Part shown: positions 7,622 to 17,106 of the stretch, piece by piece
Numbering within the stretch: the stretch's first letter is position 1
Layout: every line of letters begins with the position of its first letter
NCBI RefSeq assembly: GCF_014199535.1
Contig: NZ_JACHNV010000001.1
Coordinates: forward strand, 372,001 to 436,000
Direction: 5' to 3'
Source of the DNA: Hymenobacter latericoloratus
Lineage (GTDB): Bacteria; Bacteroidota; Bacteroidia; Cytophagales; Hymenobacteraceae
DNA length: 64,000 nucleotides
Program-made: the position numbers and the translations under genes
The notes under the pieces: model-generated
What the model was told of the DNA's origin: nothing
Databases searched by the model: none
Seen by the model: only the letters and a program-made list of their open reading frames with translations

Positions 7622-10600
7622 TTAGGGGGTTGGCTCTTCCGAGGAAAACTCCTGCCGGAGCTGCCACACTACCTCCTCCACCACCTGCCGCACCTGCTGC
7701 ACCCCGCGCCGCAGCAGGGGCCATTCGGCCGACTCGGGGGTGTGCGCCGCGGCCTCCAAATCGCGCAGCACCGGGCGGAGCGCCTGCACCTGCAGCCCGT
7801 CGATGGAGCTTTTCAGGTGATGGGCCGCTGCGCCCAACTGCGCCAGGTTTTGATTTTGCAGGTGGGTTTCCAGCTCGGCCACTACCGGCGGAGTGGTGTT
7901 GATAAATAAGGTAGCCAGCCGCCGGACAAATTTTTCGTCGTTGTTGGAAAGCCGGCGCAGCCCGCTCAGATCATAGAGCTTGCCGGCCGGTAGCGGGGTC
8001 GGATCCGGGTTGGCGCCCATGGCCGGCAGCGGGGCCTCGGGGTAGGTTTGGGGAAGGCCATGGGGGTAGAGCAGCCCGGCAATGGTTTGGAAGAGCGCTT
8101 CCTCCCGGAAGGGTTTGGAGAGGTAACCGTCGAGGCCGGCAGCCTGGTAGCGCTCGGCCTCACCGTGCATGGCGTGGGCTGTAAGCGCGATGATAGGGGT
8201 AGCGGCGCGCTCCGGGTCGGGGTGTTCGCGCAGCAGGCGGGAGGCTGCTATGCCATCCATGCCAGGCATCTGAATGTCCATGAGCACCACATCGTAGTGG
8301 TGCTGGCGAAACAGAGTTAGAGCCTCGGGGCCCGAAGAAGCCGTATCTACTTCCATGCCCCAGCCCCGCAGCATTACCTGCACCAGCAGCTGGTTTACGC
8401 GGTTATCTTCGGTGAGCAGTACTCGGCGGCCCCGCAGGCGCTGGAACTCGGGTGTGGGGGTAGGCGGTGGCGGAGCGGGCGCCGCCGCTACCCCAAAGCG
8501 CAGCGCAAACCGGAAGGTGCTGCCGTGGTGGAGGCGGCTTTCGGCCGTCAGCTCGCCGCCCAGCAGCTCCACCAGCCCCCGCGAAATGCTCAGGCCCAGC
8601 CCAGAGCCCCCGTACTCGCGGGCGGTGCTGGCCTCGGCCTGGGTAAAGGGCTCAAACAGCTGCTGCAGCTGCCCCTCCGAAATACCGATGCCCGTGTCGA
8701 GCACGGCAAACTGGTAAGTCAGCTCGTCCGGGGTCTGGCTCAGGCACCGGCAGGTAAGCAGCACGTGGCCTTTATCAGTAAACTTGATGGCGTTGCTGAG
8801 CAGGTTCAGAATAATCTGCCGCAGGCGGTAAGGGTCGCCCACCACCCAGCCCGGGGTAGGCTCCGGCGGTAGCTGTAGGCGCAGACTGATGCCTTTTTCG
8901 GTGGCTTTGGGCATCAGGGCCTGGCAGCTGGTTTTCAGCACTTCCGTCAGGTCAAAAGGCACTGACTCCAGCCGCACGCGCCCGGCTCCCAGCTGGGCCA
9001 TGTCCAGAATGTCGTTGATGACCACCAGCAGGTGCTCGGCCGAGTGGCGGATATGGTGCAGGTACTGCTGCTGCTCGTCGGTGAGCGGCGTTTTGGCCAT
9101 GAGTTCGGCTAGCCCCATGATGCCGTTCATGGGGGTCCGGATTTCGTGGCTCATGTTGGTGAGGAAGGTCTGGCGGGCCTGGGCATTCTGCTCGGCGGTT
9201 TCCTTGGCTTCCTGCAGGGCCTGGCCCGTACGCTTCAGCTCCGTAATGTCATTATCGACGCCCAGCACCTGCACCGTGCCGTCGGCCAGCACGAAGGGGC
9301 GCTTGATGCTATGAAACCAGCGCATCTGACCGTAGGCGTCGGTGAAGGTGTCTTCCTGGGCTACCTCCTGCCGGCTCTGGATAACCAGCTCGTCCTGCAC
9401 GCGGTAGCGGGCCAGGTCCGGAAACATCTGCTGGAGCTGCGGGGCGGGCGTTTGCAGCAGCTCGTCGTTGCCCAGGTTGTAGAGGTGGGCGGTAGCCTGG
9501 TTGGCCAGAATGTAGTTGCCGTTGCCGTCTTTGAGGTAAATCAGGTTAGGCACCGTGTCAATCACCTGCCGGAATAGGCGGTTCTGCTCGGCCAGGCGGC
9601 GGTTGGCCGAGCGCCGCTGCTCATCCGCAATTTTCCAGCGGGTAATATCCTCCGCCGAGCCCACAATGCGCTGTACCTGCCCGTGTTCGTCGCGCTCAAA
9701 GGGAGTATTGCTAATGCGCAGCCACCGAATAGAGCCGTTGCGGTGGTACAGGAAAAACTCCAGGTGCAGAATCTGCCCGTCGGCTACCCGCGCTACCTCA
9801 TCAAAATGCCGCAGCACCCGCTGTTTCTCCGACTCCGGCATGAGCTGGCGCAGCATGCTCTTGCCCATGTACTGCAGCTCGTGCTCCGAGTAGCCCAGCA
9901 TGGTTTCAATGAAGCGGTTGCAGTACACGTTGGCCTGCGTTTCCACATCGTATATATAAATCAGGTGCGGGGTGGTGTTCGTAATCCGCTCCACGAACAG
10001 GCGGCTCTGGCGCAACTCCTCCTCCGTGGTGCGGCGCTCCGTCACGTCGGCCGCCGAGCCTACTATCTGCCACACGGTCCCGTCGGGGTGGCGGGTGAAA
10101 GCGGTGCTTTTCAGGCTTAGCCACCGCCACTGGCCGTTGCGGTGCTGAAACCGGTACTCAGACGTGGACACCTGGCCTTCACTCAGGTTCTGCAGGAAAG
10201 ATTGTTTCCGGCGTACCGTAGCCAAGTCTTCCGGATGAATGAGCAGCTGGGTGAGCTGGGAGCCCATTTCCCGGATTTCCTCCTCCGTGTAGCCCAGCAT
10301 GGGCTCCACCTGGCGGTTGCAGTAAAGCACCGTGTACGAGTCCATATCGAACAGGAACACAATGTCCGGAACCGTGTCGTTGATGCGGGCCGTAAACAGC
10401 TGGCTGCGCACCAGCTCCGCCTCCGCGTGCCGGCGCTCGGTAATGGTGGTCAGGTACACGTTAGCTTCTTGCTCCTGTAGCAGCGGGGCAATGGTCCAGA
10501 GGTAGAACTCGTCGCCGAGGCGCTTCTCTACGGTGCGCGGCTGGTGGGTATTCAGGGCCTGGGCAATTTCCTGGCGCAGCATCAGCAGGCTGTCGAGGTT

Positions 10601-11233
10601 GCTGACCTCCGACAGGGCCGACAGCACAGGAGTAGCCGCCGGGTTAGCGTACTGGGCTTCGGCCTCGCGGTTAAACCGGATAATGGGCTGCGGGCTTTGC
10701 TCGGCCAGGCGCGAAAGCTCCTGCACCCGCTGCTGGGCCTGCTGGCGCACGGTCGCGTCCTCATAGCTCCAGATATGAAGCATGGTTACCCCATTCTGCA
10801 CAATGGGCAGGTAGTCCTGCTGCAGAATGGTGCCGTTCTGCAGCGGAATCAGCAGGCCGCTTGCCCGCTGCTGGGCCTGCCGCAGCTGCTGGTTGCGTGC
10901 GCGGCTACCTTGCTCATCCTGGCGCAGAACCCGGCCCTCCTGCACTAAGTCCAGGCTTTGTTTGCCCAGGTAGTAGTGGGGTGGGTGGGGCAGCCCGAAC
11001 AGGTCGCAGAGGCGCTGGTTGAGCAGGGTGATAATCCGGTTCTGATCTTCGGCCAGGATGCCAGTGCTCATGGTTTCCAGCAGCGCCGTCGCCTGGGCCG
11101 CCGCCGCCGAGGTCCGGGCTTTGAGCTCCGTTACCTGGCGGCGGGCCTCCTCACAGTCGGTTTGGGCCTGTTGCCAGGCCTTCCGGGCCTGGCGTAACTG
11201 ACGCTCCAAGTGACGAGTACTGATAGAACTCAT
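7622..11233 (-). CDS. Multi-PAS hybrid histidine kinase with receiver and Hpt domains
   Basis: A 1203-aa cytoplasmic sensor with no signal peptide or membrane segment. It begins with an N-terminal coiled coil (about 1-60), then a degenerate PAS and at least four PAS/PAC units up to about residue 670. The dimerisation domain carries the phospho-accepting His696 (MSHEIRTPMNGIMG). The ATPase shows N box LRQIILNLLSNAIKF, G1 DTGIGI and G2 GGSGLGLSI. The receiver has Asp986 in VLMDIQMPGMDG and a KPF lysine. The C-terminal Hpt domain has His1138 in AAHHLKSS. A full internal His-Asp-His relay is therefore encoded. The NtrC-type regulator 30 bp upstream is the obvious final acceptor. Multiple soluble PAS domains suggest intracellular redox or ligand sensing. 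Confidence 0.93.
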   Translation of the reverse strand: MSSISTRHLERQLRQARKAWQQAQTDCEEARRQVTELKARTSAAAAQATALLETMSTGILAEDQNRIITLLNQRLCDLFGLPHPPHYYLGKQSLDLVQEGRVLRQDEQGSRARNQQLRQAQQRASGLLIPLQNGTILQQDYLPIVQNGVTMLHIWSYEDATVRQQAQQRVQELSRLAEQSPQPIIRFNREAEAQYANPAATPVLSALSEVSNLDSLLMLRQEIAQALNTHQPRTVEKRLGDEFYLWTIAPLLQEQEANVYLTTITERRHAEAELVRSQLFTARINDTVPDIVFLFDMDSYTVLYCNRQVEPMLGYTEEEIREMGSQLTQLLIHPEDLATVRRKQSFLQNLSEGQVSTSEYRFQHRNGQWRWLSLKSTAFTRHPDGTVWQIVGSAADVTERRTTEEELRQSRLFVERITNTTPHLIYIYDVETQANVYCNRFIETMLGYSEHELQYMGKSMLRQLMPESEKQRVLRHFDEVARVADGQILHLEFFLYHRNGSIRWLRISNTPFERDEHGQVQRIVGSAEDITRWKIADEQRRSANRRLAEQNRLFRQVIDTVPNLIYLKDGNGNYILANQATAHLYNLGNDELLQTPAPQLQQMFPDLARYRVQDELVIQSRQEVAQEDTFTDAYGQMRWFHSIKRPFVLADGTVQVLGVDNDITELKRTGQALQEAKETAEQNAQARQTFLTNMSHEIRTPMNGIMGLAELMAKTPLTDEQQQYLHHIRHSAEHLLVVINDILDMAQLGAGRVRLESVPFDLTEVLKTSCQALMPKATEKGISLRLQLPPEPTPGWVVGDPYRLRQIILNLLSNAIKFTDKGHVLLTCRCLSQTPDELTYQFAVLDTGIGISEGQLQQLFEPFTQAEASTAREYGGSGLGLSISRGLVELLGGELTAESRLHHGSTFRFALRFGVAAAPAPPPPTPTPEFQRLRGRRVLLTEDNRVNQLLVQVMLRGWGMEVDTASSGPEALTLFRQHHYDVVLMDIQMPGMDGIAASRLLREHPDPERAATPIIALTAHAMHGEAERYQAAGLDGYLSKPFREEALFQTIAGLLYPHGLPQTYPEAPLPAMGANPDPTPLPAGKLYDLSGLRRLSNNDEKFVRRLATLFINTTPPVVAELETHLQNQNLAQLGAAAHHLKSSIDGLQVQALRPVLRDLEAAAHTPESAEWPLLRRGVQQVRQVVEEVVWQLRQEFSSEEPTP

Positions 11234-11263
11234 AAGATAGTAACTAGCTGGCTAATCTGGGTT

Positions 11264-12631
11264 TCAGCGAATCCGCACTTCGTTGTTCTGAACCATACGA
11301 TAAATAGTGGACTTTCCGATTTGCAGCTTGGCCGCTACCTGCAAAATATTTCCGTTGTGCTCATCCAGATAACGCTGCACAATGCCAGCCATCTGCACCC
11401 GCAACGACTCGTTGGTGGTGGCCCCGGGGGCGGCAGCCTCAGTGGGGCCGTGGCGCAGGGGGAGGTCCTGGGGCTGAATTTGGTCGTTTTCAGCCAGCAC
11501 CGCCGCCAGCTCCACTACCGCTTTCAGCTCCCGCACGTTGCCCGGGAAGTTGTACTGCAGCAGCTTCTGCTGAGCCGGGCCGGAAAGCGAGCAGGAGGCC
11601 ATATTATTTTGAGAGCAGAAGTCCTTTAAAAAAGCCTCCGCCAGCAGCAGAATATCGTGGCCCCGTTCCCGCAGCGGCGGCAGCATAAGGGGTAGCCCGA
11701 GCAGGCGGTAGTACAGGTCTTCGCGGAAGCGGCCTTCTTTCACCTCCTGGCTTAGGTCGCGGTGCGTGGCTACCATCAGGCGGGCGTCGAACGGGATGCG
11801 CGAGTTGCCGCCCACCCGGGTTACTTCCCGCTCCTGCAGTACGCGCAGCAGCTTGGCCTGCAGCCCCAGGTCCAGCTCCGAAATTTCATCCAGAAACAGG
11901 GTGCCTTTGTGGGCTTCCTCGAAGCGGCCGATGCGCCGGCCAATGGCCCCGGTGAAGGCGCCTTTCTCGTGCCCAAACAGCTCGCTCTCCAGCAGGTCGC
12001 GCGGAATGGCAGCCACGTTTACGGCCACAAAGGCCCCGTCGCGACGGTCAGAGCGGAAGTGGATGGCCTTGGCTACGAGCTCTTTGCCCGTACCGGTTTC
12101 CCCACTGATGGAAACCGTAATGTTAGTGCGGGCTGCTTTGTCGATGAGGGCGTACAACTGCCTGATTTGAGGGCTCTCACCCAGAATAGCCCGTTGCGGA
12201 TCGTACTTCTGTCCAATCTGCTCCTTCAGGCGCGTATTCTCCTGGCGCAGTTCCAGCTGCTTGCGGATGTTGCCCACCGTGTTCCACAGGCGGTCGGCGG
12301 TTTCTTCGTCCTTTACGAGGTAGTCATACGCGCCCTGCCGCAGCAGGCCAATGGCGGTTCGCACATCTTCCTGCCCCGAAATAGCAATAACGGCCACCTC
12401 AGGCAGGCGTTCCTTGATCTGGCGCAAAACCTGGTCACCGGTGCCATCGGGTAGAGAGTAGTCCAGGGTGATGATGTCAGGCTTGTCGCCCAGGTTATCC
12501 AGGCAGGCCTGGGCAGTGGTGAAGCGGCGGATGGAGTAATCTGGATTCTGAGCCAGCTTGTACTCAAGTAGCTCACCATACCAGGCATTGTCCTCGACAA
12601 TGAAGATGGAAACAGGTAACGGTACGCTCAT
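11264..12631 (-). CDS. Sigma-54-dependent response regulator (NtrC family)
   Basis: A 455-aa activator with three domains. A receiver at about 1-125 has the phosphorylation site in DIITLDYSLPDGTG. An AAA+ domain has Walker A GETGTGKE, the sigma-54 contact loop GAFTGA, and the Walker B-like LFLDEISELD. The C-terminal Fis-type helix-turn-helix includes AAKLQIGKSTIYRMVQ. It is the promoter-proximal gene of a two-gene unit with the hybrid kinase, only 30 bp apart. Target promoters should have -24/-12 elements; I found no convincing one beside it. Confidence 0.94.
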   Translation of the reverse strand: MSVPLPVSIFIVEDNAWYGELLEYKLAQNPDYSIRRFTTAQACLDNLGDKPDIITLDYSLPDGTGDQVLRQIKERLPEVAVIAISGQEDVRTAIGLLRQGAYDYLVKDEETADRLWNTVGNIRKQLELRQENTRLKEQIGQKYDPQRAILGESPQIRQLYALIDKAARTNITVSISGETGTGKELVAKAIHFRSDRRDGAFVAVNVAAIPRDLLESELFGHEKGAFTGAIGRRIGRFEEAHKGTLFLDEISELDLGLQAKLLRVLQEREVTRVGGNSRIPFDARLMVATHRDLSQEVKEGRFREDLYYRLLGLPLMLPPLRERGHDILLLAEAFLKDFCSQNNMASCSLSGPAQQKLLQYNFPGNVRELKAVVELAAVLAENDQIQPQDLPLRHGPTEAAAPGATTNESLRVQMAGIVQRYLDEHNGNILQVAAKLQIGKSTIYRMVQNNEVRIR

Positions 12632-12968
12632 GGGGGTAGGGAAGGCCCAGAAACTGCATCATCTTATATAATCTGCTTTTCCGAAAAAGGGAGTATATAA
12701 GGAATGTTCAATTTTCAGGCAGGGGTTTTCAATAGCTCAAGACAGGGCAAAAACGGGCATGACTGCGAGTATAAGCGGGAAATATGGGGATACCAAAAAT
12801 TCTCTTTTTTAGAAAAATAATCCCGGAATGGGACAATATATACATTTTATTCTAGTAATAAGTAATTGGTTATCAGTTGCTTGATAGTTTATTGGCAATC
12901 TGGCGAATGAATTGATAAGCTGAAATAGCCCTTTTAACTGCAGTGATTATCAATGTATTGCCCCTGCC
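12632..12968. other. AT-rich divergent intergenic region
   Basis: 337 bp between the divergent NtrC regulator and the T9SS protein gene, clearly richer in A+T than its surroundings. No ORF, hairpin terminator, exact TAnnTTTG box or good -24/-12 site is seen. It must hold promoters for both genes. Confidence 0.5.
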
Positions 12969-15197
12969 ATGAAGTTCTTCTACTCCCATTTCCTAGGTCG
13001 GCCACTGCTGGTGGCACTTGTTCTGCTGTGCTTCGGAGTCCACACCGGTTGGGCTGCTAGCGCCCCTATTTACTCTAATACTGGCAAAGAGGGCGCAAGC
13101 TTCACGCGCACTTGCACTACGGTGCTAGGTATCACAACCTGCTTCGGCAACATCTCGAACCCGGAGCTGGCTACTGATAGTGATTTTAACTCCGCCGCTA
13201 CCATGAATGTGCCAGCCTCCCTGCTAACGGGCTCGGTGCGGCTGCGCATGAACCTAACCGATGTTGCTCCGGCCAACTACCGGGCCGGCGTGGTGGTAGA
13301 GCGCGAGGGCGATGCCTTGAATCTCTTGGGGTTAAGCTTGGCCAACGCCATAGTAGTCAGAACTTACCTGAAAACTGGTGCCACGGTAACGCTGCAGGAA
13401 GAGTACCCGGTAGATGTTAACTTGGCAAACACCCTGCTGGGCAGCAACGCGGGCAAAATCAGGGTAGAGTTTGTGGCTGCCAAGCGCTTCAACCAGATAG
13501 AGGTAGAAGCCGCTTCCGTGCTGAGCCTGGGCTATGGTCTGAACGTGTACTACGCGTATGCTATTGACGCCAACGTAGTAAACAGCGCCAACGGCTATGT
13601 TTCCCGTTTTGAAACTCCCAGCCCTAGCACGTATAGCACAGAGGTACTGACCAACAGAATCAGTGTGTGTGCCAATTCCCGGGTCAGCAATCCGCTGAGC
13701 GCCGTGGATAAAGACCTGACGAATTATGCTACCATGCGCTCGTTGGTGGATGTGAGCTGCCCCACTACCCTGCGCACCCAGCTGGAAGGTACCGCGCCGG
13801 CGGGCTACCAGGCCGGGTTTGTACTGGGTAGCGGCAGCCTGCTCGACGTGAAGGCCCTGGACGGGTTGCGCGTGACGACGTACCTGGGCGGGGTAGCGCA
13901 GGAGTCGGGGGCGGGAGCTAGCCTGCTGAACCTGGGGGTGCTGGGCAACCAGCAGTACAACGTTAGCTTCCCAACCACCAAACCTTTCGACCGGGTCGAG
14001 ATTCAACAAACTAAAGTGCTCAGCGCCCTGGACGATTTGCGCGTGTACTACGGCTTTGGCGTGGAGCCCCGCGTATTCCGCGACCTGGAGCCTCGGTTAT
14101 CGGAGTTTGTGGACCCTGCCGGTAACTACCAGGTAAACGGCAGCTTGGTTTGCGTGAACTGCTCAGTAACCAACCCCCAGAACGCGGCCGACAACGATGT
14201 GAAGAACAACTACGCTACGATCCGCACCGGCCTGAGCTTGGGCGGAACTACCCGCCTTAAGCTCCGCCTCGACGGACCCGGCCGGGCCGGCAACGTAGCG
14301 GGGGCCGTGTTGGGGCTGGGCGCTGGCCTTCTGGATGCGCGCCTGCTTTCCAACGTCCGGATCAATACCTACACGGGTACTCCCGGCAGTGCTCCCGGCA
14401 GCACCGATGGCGGGCAGCTGGTTGAAAGCGCCGTGGGCAGCTCTCTACTGAATCTGGAGCTGCTGGCCGATGGCCGGCAGGAAGTATCTTTCCTTACTAC
14501 CCGCGACTTCGACTGGGTTGAAATTGAGCTGACAAACGGCGTAAGTCTCCTGGACAACACGCAGGTGTACTACGGGTTTGCGGAAGATCGTCCCGTGGGC
14601 TTCCCGTCGAATATTACTGTTCCCCGGCCCCTGCCGGTACAACTGACCAGCTTTACTGCCCGACCAAGCGGGGCGGTAGTCAACCTGGCCTGGCAAACCG
14701 CTACCGAGCTGAACAGCAGCTTCTTTGTGGTGGAGCGCTCGGTGCAGCCTGCTACCGGCTTTGAGGCCATTGGGCAGGTAGCCGCCGCTGGCTCCTCTTC
14801 CTCGGTGCAGCGTTATGCGCTGCTGGACCCCACGGCCGGAACGCAAGGAGCTACTACGCTCTACTACCGCCTGCGGCAGGTAGACCGGGATGGTACTGAG
14901 GTCTATTCTTCCGTGGTGGCAGCGCGCTTGCGCACGACGCCAGTTGCCTTCGCGGTTTATCCCAATCCAGCTTCCGCCTCCGACGTTCTTCGGGCCGAGT
15001 TGCCGGTTCTGGCCGAGGGAGCCTACCATCTATCGGTGTACAATATGCAAGGGGCGTTGGTGAGCCGACAGCAGGTGACGCAGCAAGTCCTGGAGCTTAC
15101 CTCCTTACGGCTGCACGCTGGCCTTTATCAAGTGGTGTTAGCTGACGCCTCCGGCCAACGCATTGCCACGCAACGGCTGGTGGTGAGCAGCCGCTAA
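12969..15197 (+). CDS. Secreted T9SS protein with three related repeat domains
   Basis: A 742-aa protein with a signal peptide (FLGRPLLVALVLLCFG...GWA). Three tandem units of roughly 165-190 residues follow. Each opens with a Cys-containing segment plus SNPxxAxDxD-like text (ISNPELATDSDFN, VSNPLSAVDKDLTN, VTNPQNAADNDVKN) and closes with an aromatic YYxF/YYAYA strand. A fibronectin-like region (PLPVQLTSFTARPSGAVV) and a T9SS type A sorting domain (FAVYPNPASASD to the C-terminus) finish it. It should be exported and anchored to or released from the cell surface. No enzyme motif is seen; the repeats look adhesive or binding. Divergent from the two-component pair, which may regulate it. Confidence 0.85.
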   Translation: MKFFYSHFLGRPLLVALVLLCFGVHTGWAASAPIYSNTGKEGASFTRTCTTVLGITTCFGNISNPELATDSDFNSAATMNVPASLLTGSVRLRMNLTDVAPANYRAGVVVEREGDALNLLGLSLANAIVVRTYLKTGATVTLQEEYPVDVNLANTLLGSNAGKIRVEFVAAKRFNQIEVEAASVLSLGYGLNVYYAYAIDANVVNSANGYVSRFETPSPSTYSTEVLTNRISVCANSRVSNPLSAVDKDLTNYATMRSLVDVSCPTTLRTQLEGTAPAGYQAGFVLGSGSLLDVKALDGLRVTTYLGGVAQESGAGASLLNLGVLGNQQYNVSFPTTKPFDRVEIQQTKVLSALDDLRVYYGFGVEPRVFRDLEPRLSEFVDPAGNYQVNGSLVCVNCSVTNPQNAADNDVKNNYATIRTGLSLGGTTRLKLRLDGPGRAGNVAGAVLGLGAGLLDARLLSNVRINTYTGTPGSAPGSTDGGQLVESAVGSSLLNLELLADGRQEVSFLTTRDFDWVEIELTNGVSLLDNTQVYYGFAEDRPVGFPSNITVPRPLPVQLTSFTARPSGAVVNLAWQTATELNSSFFVVERSVQPATGFEAIGQVAAAGSSSSVQRYALLDPTAGTQGATTLYYRLRQVDRDGTEVYSSVVAARLRTTPVAFAVYPNPASASDVLRAELPVLAEGAYHLSVYNMQGALVSRQQVTQQVLELTSLRLHAGLYQVVLADASGQRIATQRLVVSSR

Positions 15198-15251
15198 TAC
15201 TTATCCTTTATAATTACCCTATCTTTCTTTCATTCTATTGTTCTTGGAGAG

Positions 15252-15283
15252 GAAGCCCCGCTGTTGCAGGTCAGCGGGGCTTC
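15252..15283 (+). terminator. Terminator after the T9SS repeat protein
   Basis: 12-bp perfect stem gaagccccgctg/cagcggggcttc with an 8-nt loop, 55 bp after the stop. The tail is only weakly T-rich. Confidence 0.7.
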
Positions 15284-15478
15284 ATCCGTTATAGCGTATC
15301 CTAAATAGTACAAATGTTGGGCGGTTAATTTGTATAACATTAAGGCATAGTTGTATTGTTTCTGGAAAATGATAATATTACGGTAACCTTGCGCCGGCTT
15401 TTAGCTCCCAACTTTGCTCCGCCAAGAAACTACCGTAGTACTGCTTTTCCCATCCAACCAACCATAACACCTTCTTTT

Positions 15479-16366
15479 ATGCACCGCACCCTTTCCCGCG
15501 TGCTGGGCCTGGCCCTGCTGACCAGTTGCGTCGTTTCCTGCTCGAAAAACGAGGTAGCCCCCACCACTGCCCCCGTAGCAGCTCCCCAGGCCGCTGATGC
15601 TACCGCCACCCGTGACAGCCACCTGACGATGGGCAACCCCAGCGGCGCAACCGCCAACACCGCCAACTACTGGAACTACCTGGTGTCAAAAGCCCAGTTC
15701 ACCATGTCGTATCACCGCGACCGGGGCACGCCTAACTGGGTAAGCTGGCACCTGAGCAGCGCGTGGCTGGGCAGCACTCCCCGCCAAGATAATTTCGCCC
15801 CCGACAACACACTGCCTACCGGCTGGTACCGCCCCACGAGTACCAGCTACACGGGCTCGGGCTTCGATCGTGGCCACCAGTGCCCCTCCGCCGACCGCAC
15901 AGGCTCCGTGGCGGATAACTCGGCTACGTTCCTGATGAGCAACATGATTCCGCAGGCCCCCAACAACAACCAGCGTACCTGGGCCAACCTGGAAAACTAC
16001 TGCCGCACTTTGGTAAACGCCGGCAACGAGCTGTACATCATCTGCGGCAGCTACGGCAAAGGCGGTACCGGTTCTAACGGCTACGCCACTACCCTCGATG
16101 CTGGTCGGGTAACTGTTCCGGCTCAGGTATGGAAAGTGATTGTGGTGCTGCCCAACGGCACCGGCGATGCGGCCCGCGTTACCAGCAGCACCCGGGTTAT
16201 TGCCATCAACACGCCCAACAACAACTCTCTGCTTACCACCTGGGGCTCATACCGCACTACCGTTGATGCCATTGAGGCGGCTACTGGTTACGACCTGTTG
16301 TCGGCCGTATCAACTTCTGTGCAGAGCGTGGTAGAGGCCCGGGTTGATAACGGCCCTACCAGCTGA
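15479..16366 (+). CDS. DNA/RNA non-specific endonuclease, predicted lipoprotein
   Basis: A 295-aa protein with a lipoprotein-type signal (MHRTLSRVLGLALLTSCVVSC), so either Cys near residues 17-21 could be lipidated. The catalytic domain has the beta-beta-alpha-Me signature DRGHQCPSADR, with His as general base, and the downstream metal-ligand Asn in NNQRTWANLENY. The family (NUC1/Serratia nuclease-like) degrades DNA and RNA with Mg2+. The location at the cell envelope suggests nutrient scavenging or degradation of extracellular DNA. I chose ATG 15479 because the signal peptide begins there. A terminator follows at 16390. Confidence 0.92.
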   Translation: MHRTLSRVLGLALLTSCVVSCSKNEVAPTTAPVAAPQAADATATRDSHLTMGNPSGATANTANYWNYLVSKAQFTMSYHRDRGTPNWVSWHLSSAWLGSTPRQDNFAPDNTLPTGWYRPTSTSYTGSGFDRGHQCPSADRTGSVADNSATFLMSNMIPQAPNNNQRTWANLENYCRTLVNAGNELYIICGSYGKGGTGSNGYATTLDAGRVTVPAQVWKVIVVLPNGTGDAARVTSSTRVIAINTPNNNSLLTTWGSYRTTVDAIEAATGYDLLSAVSTSVQSVVEARVDNGPTS

Positions 16367-16389
16367 GTTGGTTGTCCTCGTAAAAGTGC

Positions 16390-16420
16390 AAAACCTCCGG
16401 TCTGCAGGTCGGGGGTTTTT
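16390..16420 (+). terminator. Terminator of the endonuclease gene
   Basis: 10-bp stem aaaacctccg/cgggggtttt with one G-T pair, followed by T-rich sequence, 24 bp after the stop codon. Confidence 0.75.
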
Positions 16421-17043
16421 GTTTGTATCTGTCCCACGAGTGGGTTTCGGTTGCCTCTCATCGGGCAGAACCGCGTATTTACCCTCCGGTTATTGATATT
16501 AGTCTAATTCAGACTTCAGTGGCCGGGTGGATATCTTATTTTTGCAGTGAGTGAAGTGAGGATGGAAATGCGAGTTGGAATAATGGAAAAGCCGCGCTGC
16601 AACGCGGCTTTTCGCTTTTACAAGTGGTTGATAAAAAGCTGGTAAGGAGGCATAACCACTCCAGAAAGAGCACTGGCTGGGTGCCAGGTCGGCCAGTGGG
16701 TGCGCCGCTCTGCAAGTAGGTTGGTGTGCAGCCGTGGCAGCTACTTGCTTTCCTGAAATAATTCCTGTCGGGGGTGTGGCCGAAGCCGGGAAATACGGGG
16801 GCTCTCACCGCCTGCGGCTCCTGCATCATTCTCAGTGCGTTGCCTGTACGCCAGCGTTACCAGGAAATGCCCGTCGGCGTTAGTGTTGCTGTGGTTCTGC
16901 CTGAGACAGGCAGCGTACCCAGGGCACCTGAGTTCAAATTCGCTATAGGAATAACTCTCAGTAGCTTCCGCAGACTTAAATTCTGTGCGGGGCCGGCTCA
17001 GCCCGGTACGGCCTGAGGCAGGTGGTGTTTGTATATGCATAAC
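16421..17043. other. 620-bp region without a convincing gene
   Basis: Contains a TAnnTTTG-like box (TATTTTTG, 16537-16544) followed about 43 bp later by the hairpin at 16587-16612, which could bracket a very short RNA of about 60-65 nt. The rest has only overlapping ORFs of about 80-110 codons on both strands with no recognisable domain and no codon bias, so I call none of them. Confidence 0.45.
16587..16612. terminator. Bidirectional hairpin terminator
   Basis: Perfect 10-bp stem aaaagccgcg/cgcggctttt, 6-nt loop, T-tract on one side and A-tract on the other. Confidence 0.7.
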
Positions 17044-17087
17044 ACGAGGCCGGTTGCGCAGCCTATTCACTGCGCAACCGGCCTCGT
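17044..17087 (-). terminator. Hairpin downstream of the DUF4468 gene
   Basis: Perfect 18-bp stem (17044-17061 with 17070-17087) around an 8-nt loop, 19 bp after the stop of the minus-strand gene. There is no strong T-run, so it may act as an RNA stabiliser or a weak terminator. Confidence 0.65.
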
Positions 17088-17106
17088 TCAGCTAGTAGGT
17101 AAAAAA

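Noticed and set aside
13012..13027. tggcac-N5-ctgct resembling a sigma-54 -24/-12 promoter
   Set aside because: Inside the signal-peptide codons of the T9SS protein and mismatched at -12.
16741..17070. Minus-strand ORF of 109 codons in the gap before the DUF4468 gene
   Set aside because: No signal peptide, domain or codon bias, overlapped by an equally good plus-strand ORF and by a hairpin arm.
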